A stretch of DNA of 64,000 nucleotides, from NCBI GenBank assembly GCA_021848145.1, contig JAJZMX010000004.1:62001-126000 (forward strand). Reading direction: 5' to 3'. Below, piece by piece: positions 51,205 to 60,298 of the stretch. The notes under the pieces were generated by a model. The model had not been told where the DNA came from. It ran no database searches and worked only from the letters and a program-made list of their open reading frames with translations. Position numbers and translations under genes: made by a program. Positions within the stretch are counted from its first letter, which is position 1. Each line of letters begins with the position of its first letter. This DNA is from a bacterium. Its GTDB lineage: Bacteria > Patescibacteriota > Saccharimonadia > Saccharimonadales > UBA4665.

Positions 51205-52650
51205 TTATCGTTTTTCGACAATATGACCCTTGACTTCATTGTCTTTGCCTCGTTTGTGACTTCTGACGAATGTCTCATTGGGGGCTAGTGGAATATCATG
51301 TTCTTTGGCTCTAGCTATAGCTTCGGGAGTGGCTTTAAATCCATGCGGAAGAGTTCTAATGAACCAAGTAACATCATGCAAGCGAACCATTCTTGTATTC
51401 TTGTCGCCATTTCTATCTTCTGCGACTTCGCTAATATATCTCTTTTTGAGTCTGGGGATGAGTAGTTGTAGTATGGGGTCATAATTTTCTTTTTGTTTTT
51501 TGCTTAACTGAGTAATGTTTGGCTGCTTTGTTACGTCTATAGTATCTAGAGGAACAGTCAAATCGTGGAAGTTAGCAATAATTTCAGCTAATATTGCTTC
51601 GTAAAGTCCTGGGTTGCCCCTTAACTCTTTCTCCAGAGGCATAAATTGAGAAACGTCAAGGAAGAGCTCTCCTTGATATGACAGAACAAGTCTTAAGCGT
51701 GGCTCGATTTCTTCAATAGCTCCTCCAATTCTAACGATAACTCCATTGCCTAAATCAACTTTTTTTCTAACGGGTACCAAATTTTCTAGACTTTCCTTAT
51801 CTGTATAGAAAATAACTGCTGCAGCATCTGGCATTAGTTCCCTAGAATGGTTTTGGGTTTTATACAGTTCCTTAAAATCTTCACCATCATAATAAACCCA
51901 TGAGCCACCGATTGAAGCGGGTATGTAGGCGGCCTTAACTCCGTACTTACGATTTCTCATTGTTTCACTTACAAAACCTTTAATATCGTTATGTAGGGTT
52001 TGTCTACCGCCATATTGTTCAATTGATTCTTTACTTTCAGAAGCAAACATATCAGTAACAGCGCGAGAATTATGTCTTAAGGTTAATTCTTCCACTAGCG
52101 TAAATGCCTTCGGGACAAACCAACCAAACCACTCCTCTTTTTCGTAAAGTCTCGATACACTTTCAGCGACTTTAGATACTGTCTTATGCGTACTTAAAGA
52201 GGGCTCAAGATCTTCAATTAATGATTGGCGTGCGTAGAATAGAATGCTATTTTCTGGAACCATGCTACCACTAGGGCCAGTAAGACCAATCTTTAGTCTA
52301 TCAATTTGGAAGCAAGCTTGAAGATATCCAGTAAGTCTTTTTCTGGTATTTGGACCTTGGTTCTTAATATATTCAGCTACTGCTAGACCTGCTTCTAGGG
52401 CTTTATCTTGTAGATCGTTACTACTAGATGTAAGCGCATCTACTATTGGCGCAAATAACTGACCATCCTGATCATATACAGGATTAGGGTTTATTAGCCT
52501 TTCGGCTAGAGCATCCTCATCATAGTCAAACTCAAATAACGATAGAGAAGCTAAGTCGCCTAGTTTTGTATAAAGTGAGCGTAGATTTTGGCCAAAAGGC
52601 ATCTCTGTTTCGTATTTAAAAGGTCTAGAATTAAAAGTATTTCTTTCCAT
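51205..52650 (-). CDS. Uncharacterised 481-residue protein
   Basis: No family recognised. Soluble, acidic N-terminal half and mixed C-terminal half with HDVTWFIRTLPHGFKATPEAI near the end. TATAAT (52657-52662, minus strand) ends only 6 nt before the ATG, so transcription would start at or next to the start codon. Single gene flanked by non-coding DNA. Confidence 0.7.
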   Translation of the reverse strand: MERNTFNSRPFKYETEMPFGQNLRSLYTKLGDLASLSLFEFDYDEDALAERLINPNPVYDQDGQLFAPIVDALTSSSNDLQDKALEAGLAVAEYIKNQGPNTRKRLTGYLQACFQIDRLKIGLTGPSGSMVPENSILFYARQSLIEDLEPSLSTHKTVSKVAESVSRLYEKEEWFGWFVPKAFTLVEELTLRHNSRAVTDMFASESKESIEQYGGRQTLHNDIKGFVSETMRNRKYGVKAAYIPASIGGSWVYYDGEDFKELYKTQNHSRELMPDAAAVIFYTDKESLENLVPVRKKVDLGNGVIVRIGGAIEEIEPRLRLVLSYQGELFLDVSQFMPLEKELRGNPGLYEAILAEIIANFHDLTVPLDTIDVTKQPNITQLSKKQKENYDPILQLLIPRLKKRYISEVAEDRNGDKNTRMVRLHDVTWFIRTLPHGFKATPEAIARAKEHDIPLAPNETFVRSHKRGKDNEVKGHIVEKR

Positions 52651-52656
52651 GAGTAT

Positions 52657-52662
52657 ATTATA
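52657..52662 (-). promoter_or_regulatory. -10 box for a probable leaderless transcript
   Basis: A perfect TATAAT six bases before the ATG of the 481-residue protein. No good -35 match at 17 nt. Confidence 0.5.
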
Positions 52663-52771
52663 GCATCAAAAGACAAAAAAATCTATAGCTAATGCTCTTA
52701 GTTAAGTTAGTTTTTGTCAAAAATTAAATGACGCTTAAACGTATATTTCGAGTGGTTGGGATTTACAGATT

Positions 52772-53497
52772 TTAATTAAGGTCTATGCGCATGAATCCTT
52801 CAGCGTATTTGTAGCCCGCCTTTTTTCCTGCTTCTTCTGCGAGTTTGGTAAAGTTTTCGCGCACTCCGTCTATGTTCTTAATTTGGCTGGCATGGGATTT
52901 TAATGCTTGCCATTTCTTATCCAGGGTTTCGCTTACATCTACCCAATAGTTTTGGTGGTCAAAATTGGTCAAAAGCAGAGTCTTTACTTTATGGGGTTCA
53001 AAGCCTTCATCTAAAAGTTCCGGAAATGTTAAGTGATCACGAGCGAGCGGGAATACCGCATCAATCGTTGCTTGCCCTGCCGCCCTGTGGTCAGTATGGT
53101 TAATGAATCCTCGTCTTACGGAATATAGAATGGTTGGGTCCATAGTAACTACTACGTCAGGCTTTAAGTTTCGGATCTGTCTAGCAATATCTCTTTTTAG
53201 TTCTATGCCTACTTCTAGCTCCCCGTCAGGGTAGTTAAGGAAAGTTATGCCCTTGCCTCCAATTACTAAAAGAGCAGCCCTTTGCTCTTCCTGGCGAATT
53301 TTTACAAGTTCCTTTGAAGTCAAACTCCTGTCATCACTGCCCTTACTGCCGTCGGTCAGTATCAAGTAATAAACATCTGCGCCATCCGCTGCAAATTTTG
53401 CCATAGAAGCAGAGGCGCCGAAATCCAGGTCATCAGGATGGGCGGCTACACCAAGGACTACCTTTGGTTTAAGTGGTGGAAAATTAATATCGGGCAT
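52772..53497 (-). CDS. LmbE/PIG-L-family deacetylase
   Basis: A 241-residue zinc-dependent N-deacetylase-fold protein: AAHPDDLDFGASASM (metal-binding His and Asp pair), LTDGSKGSDDRSL, and INHTDHRAAGQATIDAVFP. Members deacetylate GlcNAc-linked substrates (bacillithiol, mycothiol, GPI precursors). Substrate unknown. Confidence 0.9.
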   Translation of the reverse strand: MPDINFPPLKPKVVLGVAAHPDDLDFGASASMAKFAADGADVYYLILTDGSKGSDDRSLTSKELVKIRQEEQRAALLVIGGKGITFLNYPDGELEVGIELKRDIARQIRNLKPDVVVTMDPTILYSVRRGFINHTDHRAAGQATIDAVFPLARDHLTFPELLDEGFEPHKVKTLLLTNFDHQNYWVDVSETLDKKWQALKSHASQIKNIDGVRENFTKLAEEAGKKAGYKYAEGFMRIDLN

Positions 53498-53575
53498 GAG
53501 GCGTATTGTAAACCATATTAATGCGGCTATGTATGCGGTATTATTACTTAACTACAATTTATACTACAACGCACT

Positions 53576-54346
53576 ATGAGAGATCGTCTTTTTCAAACAG
53601 TAATAGCCTTTGGGGGGATAATAGCCTTGGGGTTGGCTATTATTACTCTTGCCCTAACTCCATTAACTTCTATAGCTCCAGTTCAGGCCACTGTAGATAT
53701 GTCATGGCCAAATTGCGACCGGTTGCCTTCAGGACAGTTTTCGAGAGTATTAGTTGGCGTAACCGGTGGCTTGGATTTTCATACTAATAACTGTGCAGGA
53801 ACAGAGGCTACTTTAGCCAATAGTTACGGACTGTATATAAACAGTGGAAATCCGGGCTTCCCAAGGATTAAACAGCTGGGGGTAGGGCCTATGCATTGTC
53901 CAAACAACGATCTGATCTGCTATTCATACAATTATGGTTACCAGTCTGTAATATATGCTTTTAGGCAAGCACAGTTAGCTAACCTTCACTCTACTGAATG
54001 GTGGATTGATGTTGAATCGGTTAATAGCTGGACAAGTTCAAAGCTGGCTAACCGTGCAGATATTACGGGCATGTTAGCCGCATTCGGTTCAGTCAAATTT
54101 GTTCATCCTATAGTTGGTATATATACGGCACCAGATCAATGGAACGAATTGGTTGGTAATTGGTCTGTAGGATTACCACTATGGTTAGGAACCGGAGACA
54201 CAACGGCTAGTGACGCTAGTCATAGGTGCCAGGTAGATTCTGTTACTGGAGTTCCTGTTGGGCTTGCCCAATATACGCTTACAAAACAGAGGCTAGACTA
54301 TAACATTGTCTGTTCGGCATATAAGCCTATGCTGAAATATTTTTAG
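53576..54346 (+). CDS. Secreted glycoside-hydrolase-like protein
   Basis: A 256-residue protein with an N-terminal signal or anchor segment (about 8-33, ending before VQATVDMSWPNCD). The mature part, starting VDMSWPNCD and including EWWIDVES, resembles GH25-like or DUF1906-type TIM barrels of cell-wall hydrolases, by pattern only. Five or more Cys suggest disulfides. Convergent with the Crp/Fnr gene (4-nt overlap). Confidence 0.6.
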   Translation: MRDRLFQTVIAFGGIIALGLAIITLALTPLTSIAPVQATVDMSWPNCDRLPSGQFSRVLVGVTGGLDFHTNNCAGTEATLANSYGLYINSGNPGFPRIKQLGVGPMHCPNNDLICYSYNYGYQSVIYAFRQAQLANLHSTEWWIDVESVNSWTSSKLANRADITGMLAAFGSVKFVHPIVGIYTAPDQWNELVGNWSVGLPLWLGTGDTTASDASHRCQVDSVTGVPVGLAQYTLTKQRLDYNIVCSAYKPMLKYF

Positions 54347-54981
54347 TTATAAATTTTCTTTGGGTTGATTTCTAGGATGGTTTGGCGAGGATTCCGCACA
54401 TATTCACGTACGGTTAAGTCTTTCATTATAGTGGCTGCACTTTCTCTAGTTACTCCAGTCATATCTGCTAACAACTGGTGGTTGACTGGGAAATTTACTC
54501 TTATCCATCCACTCTGGCGCTGATTAGAGTTTTCCTTAGCTAGGAAACGTAGCGCGGCAATTAACTTAATCTTGGCGCTACTTTTCCCCATCGAACTTAA
54601 ACGAGTTAGTATTTCATGAACTTCAAGTGAAAACCAATGATTTATAAAAAGTAACAGATCTTTATCCTGTTTAACCTTCTCTTCTAATCTTTGTGCACTA
54701 AAAACGTATACATCGCAATCAGTCAAAGCCGCGTAGAACCAACGGATTTCTTGGTCTATCCCAGAAAAGAAAGAAAACGGCGCTATTGCTCCTTTCTTAA
54801 TAATGTGCAAGATCTTTTCATTACCTTGTTTGTCTATGTCATACATCTTTATGTACCCGTTAGCTACTAGGACAACTTCATGAGGTTTGTCGCCCTGATA
54901 AATAATAATCTGACCTTTTGGATAGTGTTTTAAACGAGAACCTTCGGCTAACTTGACCAGGTTATTGGGTAGTTTGTCCAT
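54343..54981 (-). CDS. Crp/Fnr-family transcription regulator
   Basis: A 212-residue regulator: an N-terminal cyclic-nucleotide-type jelly roll (GQIIIYQGDKPHEVVLVANGYIKMY) and a C-terminal winged helix NHQLLADMTGVTRESAATIMKDL. The phosphate-binding cassette residues for cAMP are not evident, so the ligand is unknown. No Cys cluster of FNR type. Confidence 0.9.
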   Translation of the reverse strand: MDKLPNNLVKLAEGSRLKHYPKGQIIIYQGDKPHEVVLVANGYIKMYDIDKQGNEKILHIIKKGAIAPFSFFSGIDQEIRWFYAALTDCDVYVFSAQRLEEKVKQDKDLLLFINHWFSLEVHEILTRLSSMGKSSAKIKLIAALRFLAKENSNQRQSGWIRVNFPVNHQLLADMTGVTRESAATIMKDLTVREYVRNPRQTILEINPKKIYN

Positions 54982-55497
54982 GAAAGATAATTGTATCTAT
55001 AAGTTCCGAAATGAATAGATAAAATGCTTACAGTTGCTAAGACCAATGTCTTACTCTAGAACCTTGTCTAGTTTAATAACAATAATAAATTTAACGGGTG
55101 GAAGGTTAACTAGTTAGTGCACTATCAAAATGACATGAGGAACGTAGGACCGGAGTGGTCGGATTAGCCGGTAGTAACAGTTTTTACTACAGACTTAACA
55201 ACTGTTGACAGCTAGCATGAAATCGAGGACGATATCCGATTATGTTTTCTTGGTTATCCCCAGGACATTGATGAAATTAATGTTTCAGATGAGATTAACC
55301 TTTTGGTTGACCAGAGTGCCTTTCTGTAGATTAATTTTATCCGGGTGTTACTTCGAAAGAACGAGACAGTAGCTATTAAGAGTGGGCATTCTTACATCAT
55401 ATATGTGAAGTAGCACAAGCTCGATAGGTGACCTGTCTTACAGAGACTTATTACTCTTCCCCATATAATTGACTTCGTTAATCTATGGAGGAAGTAC
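54982..55497. other. Non-coding stretch with a possible gene remnant
   Basis: About 515 bases between the Crp/Fnr gene and a group of tiny genes. A frame from 55216 to 55329 (37 codons, no start codon) has coding-like composition, Asp/Glu/Ile/Leu-rich, and may be a gene fragment. A small hairpin GTAGTAA/TTACTAC lies near 55172. Nothing else recognised. Confidence 0.35.
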
Positions 55498-55704
55498 GTG
55501 GGTCAAGTTTCTATGCAAGGGTTTGCGAGCATGGACTCAGTACTGAGAAGCCACTACGCGAGCATAGGTGGTCGTAAAAGCAGTGCTAACTTTGCTAATG
55601 ATCCGGAAGCAATTATTGGTGGTGGAATTGGTCCAGCAAATCAGCCATTGGCAGCGAAGACACTCGGTGGCCAGAACAGCCATTGCGGGCGTCTATTAAG
55701 TTAA
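55498..55704 (+). CDS. Small uncharacterised protein (GTG start)
   Basis: A 68-residue Gly/Ala/Ser-rich protein starting at GTG with GGAGG 7 nt upstream. No family recognised. First of three tiny genes, each with a strong ribosome binding site or close spacing. Confidence 0.6.
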   Translation: MGQVSMQGFASMDSVLRSHYASIGGRKSSANFANDPEAIIGGGIGPANQPLAAKTLGGQNSHCGRLLS

Positions 55705-55723
55705 AGGTGCGAGTTAAATTTTT

Positions 55724-55924
55724 ATGTCAAAGTATAGTCCCAAGGCACAGGAAGAAGTCGGAAAAACAATGCATGAAGGTAAGTCCAAGAACCGCAAGCA
55801 AGCAGTTGGCGTTGGTTTGGGTAAGGCTACGCGTGAGGACGGAAAAACCTTTAAGAAGAGGAGGGTCGTTAAGCTGTATGGAGGAGAAAGGAGGAGCTAT
55901 GTCTCAGTGCAAGCCAGATGTTAG
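55724..55924 (+). CDS. DUF6496-like small basic protein
   Basis: A 66-residue protein opening MSKYSPKAQEEVGKTMHEGK, then NRKQAVGVGLGKATREDGK, the pattern of DUF6496-type proteins (KYS-KA..V.K.MHE and S/NRKQA.AIGL). Function unknown. The end of the frame overlaps the next small gene. Confidence 0.6.
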   Translation: MSKYSPKAQEEVGKTMHEGKSKNRKQAVGVGLGKATREDGKTFKKRRVVKLYGGERRSYVSVQARC

Positions 55925-56012
55925 GTTAATAAACAGTAGCTTATGGGGTTCACGCGAATGGTCGTTTGACTCAATAGGTTCAGAAACTTTTAAGGGCCAC
56001 ATAGATACATAG
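55899..56012 (+). CDS. 37-residue small protein
   Basis: ATG at 55899 with AAAGGAGGAG immediately upstream, a near-perfect ribosome binding site; ends with TAG at 56010-56012. Contains three Trp/Phe-rich motifs (SSLWGSREWSFDS). It overlaps the end of the DUF6496-like gene in another frame and is followed by a terminator. Confidence 0.5.
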   Translation: MSQCKPDVRLINSSLWGSREWSFDSIGSETFKGHIDT

Positions 56013-56048
56013 ATTATATGTGAGGCTTTAGTTTAGACTTTCTTGTTG

Positions 56049-56084
56049 AGCGCTCTTTTTCTCCCTTGGAGAGCGCTTTTTTAA
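56049..56084 (+). terminator. Terminator after the tiny-gene group
   Basis: A perfect 8-bp stem AGCGCTCT/AGAGCGCT (56049-56056/56070-56077) followed by TTTTTT. It sits at the 3' end of the converging dinB gene. Confidence 0.85.
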
Positions 56085-57316
56085 TATCCTGGCTTCCCGA
56101 ATGCCACGCGTTTAATAATTACATCTTGCATATTGGCCATTAGTGCGGGAACTAAGGTAAATTCACCATAGCGGTCGTTAATATCATCCGCGGCGTAAGC
56201 CAGGCTACGGCTATCTAATCTAGTGTCGTCAAACAGCCCTAACTGCAAGGGCATGGTTGGCTTTAAGTCATAAACGGTAACACTCATGTTGGTTACTGGA
56301 CTGTGTATGGCTGTAGTTACTAGCATGTGCCTTGCGGCGTTAAAGATATCTTGTGTGGAATAAAGGGGCATTCGTGTTTTTAGTTGGCTGTTGAAATAGC
56401 TGTAATCCTTGAACATTAACCAAAGTCTGATGCCTTGAGCCTGGTAACTATCCCGGCGTAAGCGCCTTCCTGTCTTTTCGCATAATTTCATAAGGAGTCG
56501 TTCGAGTTCATCGATGTCGTCAGTTTTATTTCCTAGGGCATATTGTTGGCCGAAGCTTTTACGTCCAAAGTCTATGGAATCGATCTCATGTCCTTTAAGC
56601 CTGAGGTACCAATAAAAGCCGATAATGCTTTGGAACACTTGATGTTGAAGCTTATATAGTGGTGCATCTAAGAATTCAAGTGGCGTAAATATACCTGCTA
56701 ATTTGAGGCGGGCGCTGTAACGGTGGTTAATTCCCGGTAGATCAATTAGCTCCAGGCTGTCGTATATGTCTCTTAGGTTAGTTGCGGAAATAGTGTCTAG
56801 CCCGTCTGGTTTATGAAGGCCGGCAGCTAATTTCGCTAGAAACCGGTTAGGGCCAATGCCAACATTGATCGTTACGTATTCTCCTAAGGAATCCTTGACA
56901 TCCTGCTTGATCCTCTTCCCTATTTCTTCCATGGTTAAGCCATGCCTTAAGGCTGGTGATCCCGCAAAATCTATGACAAACTCATCAACACTTTTAGGTA
57001 CTACGGAGTTAGTATACTTACCAAGAATCTTACTAAAACGACGATGGGCGTCAAAATACTTGTCGGGATCAGGCATCATAATTACGATATCTGGACAAAT
57101 CTTTTTAGCGTCTCTTACGCTTGTTCCGGTGGTAATGCCTAACGCCTTGGCTGCATAGCTAGCGGCCAGAATAATTCCTCCTGGCGAATTATAGCTGGCC
57201 ACGCCTACCGGCTTGTCTCTTAGCAATGGATTTGCCTGTTGCTCAATGCTAGCGAAACATGAGTTGAGGTCTACGTGCATAATTAATGGATTGGAAGGGT
57301 TAATGTTTAGTTCCAT
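56081..57316 (-). CDS. dinB: Y-family DNA polymerase IV
   Basis: A 411-residue translesion polymerase. Catalytic acidic residues are in MHVDLNSCFASIE and VPKSVDEFVIDFAG, and the GIGPNRFLAKLAA loop precedes the helix-hairpin-helix LPGINHR. The little-finger domain follows. The second motif reads SVDEFVID, where SIDEAFLD is usual. No beta-clamp pentapeptide at the very C-terminus; QLGLFDD about 50 residues before the end matches a clamp-binding motif. Paired with a small upstream gene. Confidence 0.9.
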   Translation of the reverse strand: MELNINPSNPLIMHVDLNSCFASIEQQANPLLRDKPVGVASYNSPGGIILAASYAAKALGITTGTSVRDAKKICPDIVIMMPDPDKYFDAHRRFSKILGKYTNSVVPKSVDEFVIDFAGSPALRHGLTMEEIGKRIKQDVKDSLGEYVTINVGIGPNRFLAKLAAGLHKPDGLDTISATNLRDIYDSLELIDLPGINHRYSARLKLAGIFTPLEFLDAPLYKLQHQVFQSIIGFYWYLRLKGHEIDSIDFGRKSFGQQYALGNKTDDIDELERLLMKLCEKTGRRLRRDSYQAQGIRLWLMFKDYSYFNSQLKTRMPLYSTQDIFNAARHMLVTTAIHSPVTNMSVTVYDLKPTMPLQLGLFDDTRLDSRSLAYAADDINDRYGEFTLVPALMANMQDVIIKRVAFGKPGY

Positions 57317-57325
57317 GGCATATCC

Positions 57326-57604
57326 CTATCCTGGTAGGCCGTCACTGACTGCTTCCAACTTCCAGTGCAGGTTTTCGGTATTAAGGTTCAGTCTAAACCA
57401 AAGCATTTCCTCGCTGTCAACAAATTCAAAGATGTGGTGCATAGCCGACCCTTCTCTTACCCTGTGGTGATAGCCAATTTTGCCTACTTGGTAATCTTTG
57501 TTTTGCCAGCGGAGCATATGCGGCAGCGCAAGGTGTTGCCGGGCACTAAAATACATTACTACACTAACTTCTTTGTTGATTAGTTCACGCATTGTTAAGC
57601 TCAC
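57326..57604 (-). CDS. Small protein paired with DNA polymerase IV (DUF6504-like)
   Basis: About 88-92 residues (GTG at 57604 or ATG at 57592). The pattern P..L.W..K.Y.V..I.YHHRV.....MHH.FEF.....WFRL resembles the small DUF6504-type proteins encoded beside dinB in Actinobacteria. It lies 9 nt before dinB, so they are probably cotranscribed; a modulator of the polymerase is inference. Confidence 0.55.
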   Translation of the reverse strand: MSLTMRELINKEVSVVMYFSARQHLALPHMLRWQNKDYQVGKIGYHHRVREGSAMHHIFEFVDSEEMLWFRLNLNTENLHWKLEAVSDGLPG

Positions 57605-57873
57605 TTTCTAACAGAAATAGAGAATATTAATAAGTGACCCCTGTATAGATAATGCCCGATTTTTAGGCGGCCTTTTTCCTTAATTAGGGCCTTATGGGTA
57701 GAGGAAAAAGGATGACTAGTTTGAAGTGAGCTCCACTATTTGGGAGATATCACAAGTTGCAATATAAAAGGATCAAGCAGGGACCATAGTATGCTTGCCT
57801 ACTTAATATTATACTTCAGGTATGTAAAAAAATGCACCGTTAAGCGGAATGCCAAGGCCTAAAATGGACTTTC

Positions 57874-58656
57874 ATGAAACGTAGCCTAATATACATTCTT
57901 GGTGGCGTAATGGTTTGTGCTGGTATTGTATACTTAATACTTGTTATTAACCGTGGACACAGCCTGGTTGACGCTAGTCAGAAACAATCAGCGGTAATTG
58001 CCTATAAGACACCTAAGCCAGCACCAAAGACAAAAAAACAGGCTCAACCAAAACAACCAACGCAAATTACGATAGTCTACGATAAGTACGGATTTGTGCC
58101 TAATGAGATAAAAGTTCCAGTTGGCATGGTGATTGAAGTCAAGAATGAGACAATTCAAACACTTAATTTCCAAGCCCTGTCGTATAACTCAACCTATTTG
58201 GCCGGACTGAACATAGGAGATATTAATCCTGGTGGGTCTGGGCAGTTTGTAGTAAGTGAGGTTGGTAGCTGGCAATTTCAGGCTAATGGTAACCCTGCCA
58301 TTCGAGGAGATATTGCTGGCTTTACCCCAAACGGTCAATGGTATGGATTGAGCCCAAAAGAATTACCCCAATATAACCCCAGCACAAAGACATTACTCAT
58401 AAACTATACGGATTATGGATTTGTGCCTAATATAGTTAGTGTACCGGTTGGAACCAAGGTGACTATTCTTAATTCAACTGATGAAGGTGGCATGGATTTT
58501 GAGGAGTTAAGCAGCGATCCTACTCCTAACCCGAGTCTAAGCTTAGGTATTATACATAAGGGCAAAAGTGCATCCTTTATCCTAACCAAGCCAGGAACTT
58601 GGCATTACGTTAATACGTGGGAAACGACAGATGTTGGTGAAATTACAGCCAATTAA
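57874..58656 (+). CDS. Tandem cupredoxin-like secreted protein
   Basis: A 260-residue protein with one N-terminal span (about 5-27), a Lys/Pro-rich linker, and two repeats with the cupredoxin pattern: DKYGFVPNEIKVPVGMVIEVKN (about 70) and TDYGFVPNIVSVPVGTKVTILN (about 180). The usual Cys and Met ligands are missing and only one His (GTWHYVN) stands at a ligand position, so copper binding is doubtful. Confidence 0.65.
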   Translation: MKRSLIYILGGVMVCAGIVYLILVINRGHSLVDASQKQSAVIAYKTPKPAPKTKKQAQPKQPTQITIVYDKYGFVPNEIKVPVGMVIEVKNETIQTLNFQALSYNSTYLAGLNIGDINPGGSGQFVVSEVGSWQFQANGNPAIRGDIAGFTPNGQWYGLSPKELPQYNPSTKTLLINYTDYGFVPNIVSVPVGTKVTILNSTDEGGMDFEELSSDPTPNPSLSLGIIHKGKSASFILTKPGTWHYVNTWETTDVGEITAN

Positions 58657-58700
58657 AGCTTTTAAGCTAGTTCTTAATTATAAATTTTAGAGTTATAGAT

Positions 58701-59510
58701 ATGAAAAGTGTCAAAAGAATAATCTCCATAGTCTTAGTTTTAGCCCTTGGGGCTGGTGGTGGTTTAGCTGGTTCTTATTGGTATCACGAGAGTCACCCAT
58801 ACAGCAGTACTGAAATCCAAAATTTAGGTTCAACTCCTAAAATTATTGAGGCAACTAATAAGAATGGGCTTACAATACCCCAGTTAGTTAATCAGTATTC
58901 CAATGCGGTGGTTGCGATTACTACCACTAGTACTACTTATAGCTTTTTTGGTGGTCCAGTGACGCAGCAAGGAGAAGGAACTGGCATGATTTTGACGTCT
59001 AATGGCTACATTTTGACGAATAATCATGTTGTTCCTAGTGGATCACAGTCTGTGACCGTAACTTTGACAAGCCAGAAGCAGTATAAAGGCACTATTGTTG
59101 CCAATGACCCAACAGACGATTTGGCCCTAGTTAAGATCAATGCAACGAACTTGGATACAGTAAAATTGGGTGATTCAAGCAGCATTTCCGTTGGGGACAA
59201 GGTTATTGCAATTGGTAATGCTCTAGGGCAATTTCAAAACACTGTAACAAACGGTATCATATCCGCCACTGATCGTTCTATTACTGCTAGTGATAGTAGT
59301 TCCCCGACGGGTGGAGAATCACTGAGCGGACTTTTCCAAACAGATGCCGCTATTAATCCAGGCAATTCCGGAGGCCCATTGATTTCTGAGAATGACGGTC
59401 AAGTTATAGGAATTAATACCGCTACCTCGCAACAGGGGCAAAACTTGGGGTTTTCTATACCTATTAATGTGGCGAAAAGTTTTATTAAACCTTATGTAGG
59501 CAATCTTTAA
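58701..59510 (+). CDS. HtrA/DegP-type serine protease lacking a PDZ domain
   Basis: A 269-residue exported trypsin-like protease: signal or anchor (about 5-27), His in ILTNNHVVPSG, Asp in TDDLALVKI, Ser in NPGNSGGPLI. It ends right after the protease domain, whereas HtrA proteins normally carry one or two PDZ domains. Probably an envelope quality-control or processing protease. It follows the cupredoxin-like gene by 44 nt. Confidence 0.9.
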   Translation: MKSVKRIISIVLVLALGAGGGLAGSYWYHESHPYSSTEIQNLGSTPKIIEATNKNGLTIPQLVNQYSNAVVAITTTSTTYSFFGGPVTQQGEGTGMILTSNGYILTNNHVVPSGSQSVTVTLTSQKQYKGTIVANDPTDDLALVKINATNLDTVKLGDSSSISVGDKVIAIGNALGQFQNTVTNGIISATDRSITASDSSSPTGGESLSGLFQTDAAINPGNSGGPLISENDGQVIGINTATSQQGQNLGFSIPINVAKSFIKPYVGNL

Positions 59511-59974
59511 GCTTCGCTGTCGTGGCCCGCAAAGACAAGGTCGGTAACTTTTCTGATCATGCTCTGGAAGGCATTCTGCCCAAAACCAAAGATAAAGGCT
59601 ATGACAAGGTAAGCTACTGAGTTGCGATCAAAGTTATTACTAATTGTGACAGCGTTAATTAGGAGTACTACAAGTAGGTAGCTAATTAAGCCATAGACTG
59701 CACCTAGCATCCCGCTAAAGACATGCTTAAGGTCAAGTGCGTTGTTCCATTCCCTTCTTACAACTATACCGTATAGGCTAACCATAAGACCCCCGAGCAT
59801 TCCAAACCACAGCACTGCTAGAGGCATGTTATCGAATGGATAAAGTATGTAGTGTGGTAGAGATCCACTATATTCGTTACGGAATATTGGTAGTGCGACG
59901 AGTAGCACTATATATATGAAAGGCCATATCAAGACGGCCCAATTGAACTTATTATTGTTTGATGGTGTAGCCAT
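59507..59974 (-). CDS. Four-span membrane protein
   Basis: About 155 residues from ATG 59974, chosen for GAGGG 4 nt upstream. Four hydrophobic segments at about 8-25, 47-65, 80-105 and 118-135. No family recognised. Convergent with the protease gene (4-nt overlap). Confidence 0.7.
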   Translation of the reverse strand: MATPSNNNKFNWAVLIWPFIYIVLLVALPIFRNEYSGSLPHYILYPFDNMPLAVLWFGMLGGLMVSLYGIVVRREWNNALDLKHVFSGMLGAVYGLISYLLVVLLINAVTISNNFDRNSVAYLVIAFIFGFGQNAFQSMIRKVTDLVFAGHDSEA

Positions 59975-60298
59975 TTTACCCTCTTCTCCCACCGCCTTAT
60001 AATAAGGCAATTATTGACCGCAAATAGATTATATGTCAAGCCCGTGGTCTGTTAAGTTTAATCTGTAAGCTGTAGTAATAAAACCTACAATAATAGTTAT
60101 TTTGTCTTGCCTTCTATAGGGATGCCTTAGGCAAAAAGTAAGGGTAAATATATTTTTAGTAATGACTGATAATTGCTTTTAGTTTGAGTGGATTAATTAC
60201 ACGGCGTTGATATGGGGCTAGTTGAGTTAGTGATCTTAGATTAACTAGCCGAATTACCACTAGTTGTGCTAGATGACATAGAATTGTTGTTTATGGGA

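Noticed and set aside
55216-55329. Real small gene
   Set aside because: Composition looks coding, but there is no start codon or ribosome binding site within the 37-codon frame; treated as a possible remnant only.
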